NCBI RefSeq assembly: GCF_963678635.1
Contig: NC_087067.1
Span: 22,139,547 to 22,203,546, forward strand
Length of the DNA stretch: 64,000 nt
Source of the DNA: Symsagittifera roscoffensis
Lineage: Eukaryota > Xenacoelomorpha > Acoela > Convolutidae
Direction of reading: 5' to 3'
How positions within the stretch are numbered: position 1 is the first letter of the stretch; each line of letters starts with the position of its first letter. The position numbers and the translations under genes were made by a program. Below are positions 63,318 to 64,000 of the stretch, piece after piece. Below the pieces are notes generated by a model, which worked only from the letters and a program-made list of their open reading frames with translations, did not search any database and was not told the origin of the DNA.

Positions 63318-64000
63318 CTACAGCGATGGTTCTTTAGTAAGATTCCGTAAAACTGTGTTTGCTTCTCTACCATGATGAGCTTCAAAAGGCGAAATTTTAA
63401 GTGTTGAGTTTTTTGAGAATCTGAGAGCACCAAGGGCCCGTTCGACCATTTTCTCCAAGGGTTCAGGATTTTTTTTCGTGAGCGAAAGTAAGGATTGAAT
63501 TCTTAAGACTTCCAATAGTACGCTCGACACACCCGGTTGCCCGATGGTCGTTTACTGGTGATTTAATGATTTCAATGCCTTCCCCATTACAAAAAGCTTT
63601 GACCGCATTTGACATGAAATTAGTTCCCTGATCGATGTGGATTTTCCGTGGCACCCCGTGGCTTGATATATAACTCTTCAAGAATTTCAATATTTTGTCC
63701 GAACGATTATTTCCACAGATCATTGCCGATGGCCAACGAGAGAACCGGTCGACCGCTACGAGCACATATTTAGAGGATTCATTTAAATAATTGATGGGGC
63801 CCCAAAAATCTAATTGGACAGATTCATTCGGTTCTTTTGGTTCTGGTACAGATCCCAGTTGATTTTTACCTATTAACGTCTTTAAGTTCTTACCAGCTGC
63901 AGTACATTCAGGGCACCCCTCAGCAATGGAGGCTATTGAACGGTAGATGTAGGGATACCAGACATCCTTTGCGGCATCGAACATATTTGACTTCCCGTGA
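63318..64000 (-). pseudogene. Integrase of a second gypsy-like element, cut by the window edge
   Basis: From the right edge: HGKSNM and CPECTAAGKNLK (zinc-binding end), SVQLDFWGPINYL (first catalytic Asp), HIDQGTNFMSNAVKAF (second Asp) and ATGCVERTIGSLKNSIL (Glu). The DDE core is complete. The frame changes at 63463-63530 and continues as a helical region with PFEAHHGREA, then meets a TAG at 63318. It is distinct from the giant element's integrase in sequence and lacks the SGES linker in view. The RT and Gag would be beyond 64000. Confidence 0.85.

Noticed and set aside
1-64000. Search for tRNA, rRNA and CRISPR-like arrays
   Set aside because: Several ggttcaa-like words were seen, but none had a cloverleaf by eye; the repeat arrays have no spacer-repeat regularity, and the genome is eukaryotic.

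Overview
The window is eukaryotic, almost certainly from an invertebrate animal. It is AT-rich, its only ordinary host gene candidate is a multi-exon seven-transmembrane receptor with GT/GC-AG introns, and the rest is a dense nest of metazoan-type mobile elements: Penelope-like elements (PLEs), Ty3/gypsy retroelements, a Polinton/adintovirus-type DNA polymerase, a Tc1/mariner remnant and foldback/MITE elements. I cannot assign a phylum. The polymerase and PLE types would suit a cnidarian or another aquatic invertebrate, and the introns would also suit a nematode.

1-3.4 kb is a PLE nest. A plus-strand PLE is split by a minus-strand PLE whose reverse transcriptase carries a PHD-type zinc finger between RT motifs B and C. 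A hammerhead-ribozyme core lies downstream of the older copy. 3.6-6.9 kb is a tandem pair of about 0.8 kb units, the second one split by about 1.6 kb of other repeats.

6.9-25.5 kb, all on the minus strand, is the most striking block: a very large Ty3/gypsy-like retroelement. It reads from high to low coordinates as a small leader ORF, Gag with two CCHC knuckles, protease, RT, RNase H, a long SGES-repeat linker, integrase and a macro domain. It then continues with about 8.5 kb of three long intact ORFs: an SGNH/GDSL hydrolase with coiled coil, a 1703-residue protein and a 402-residue protein. Several ORFs are joined by ATGA or short stop/start overlaps, which suggests coupled reinitiation. The Gag-Pol half is broken by about seven frame changes while the post-Pol half is clean.

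25.5-28 kb is a repeat-rich leader or flank. 28-30 kb is a second, decayed PLE with the same PHD insertion and the same ribozyme core. 31.5-39.1 kb is a tandemly amplified module with short-period satellites, tiny ORFs and TATA boxes. It abuts a decayed protein-primed family B DNA polymerase (39.3-43.4 kb). 44-45.4 kb holds a possible Gag remnant.

49.1-57.6 kb on the plus strand is a six-exon gene model for a seven-transmembrane receptor of about 334 residues. Its introns hold a Tc1/mariner fossil, a long inverted repeat, a hAT-type MITE with an 8-bp target duplication, and an interspersed intron repeat family. 59-61 kb is GC-richer, repetitive and non-coding. 62-64 kb is the integrase and tail region of a second gypsy-like element cut by the window edge.
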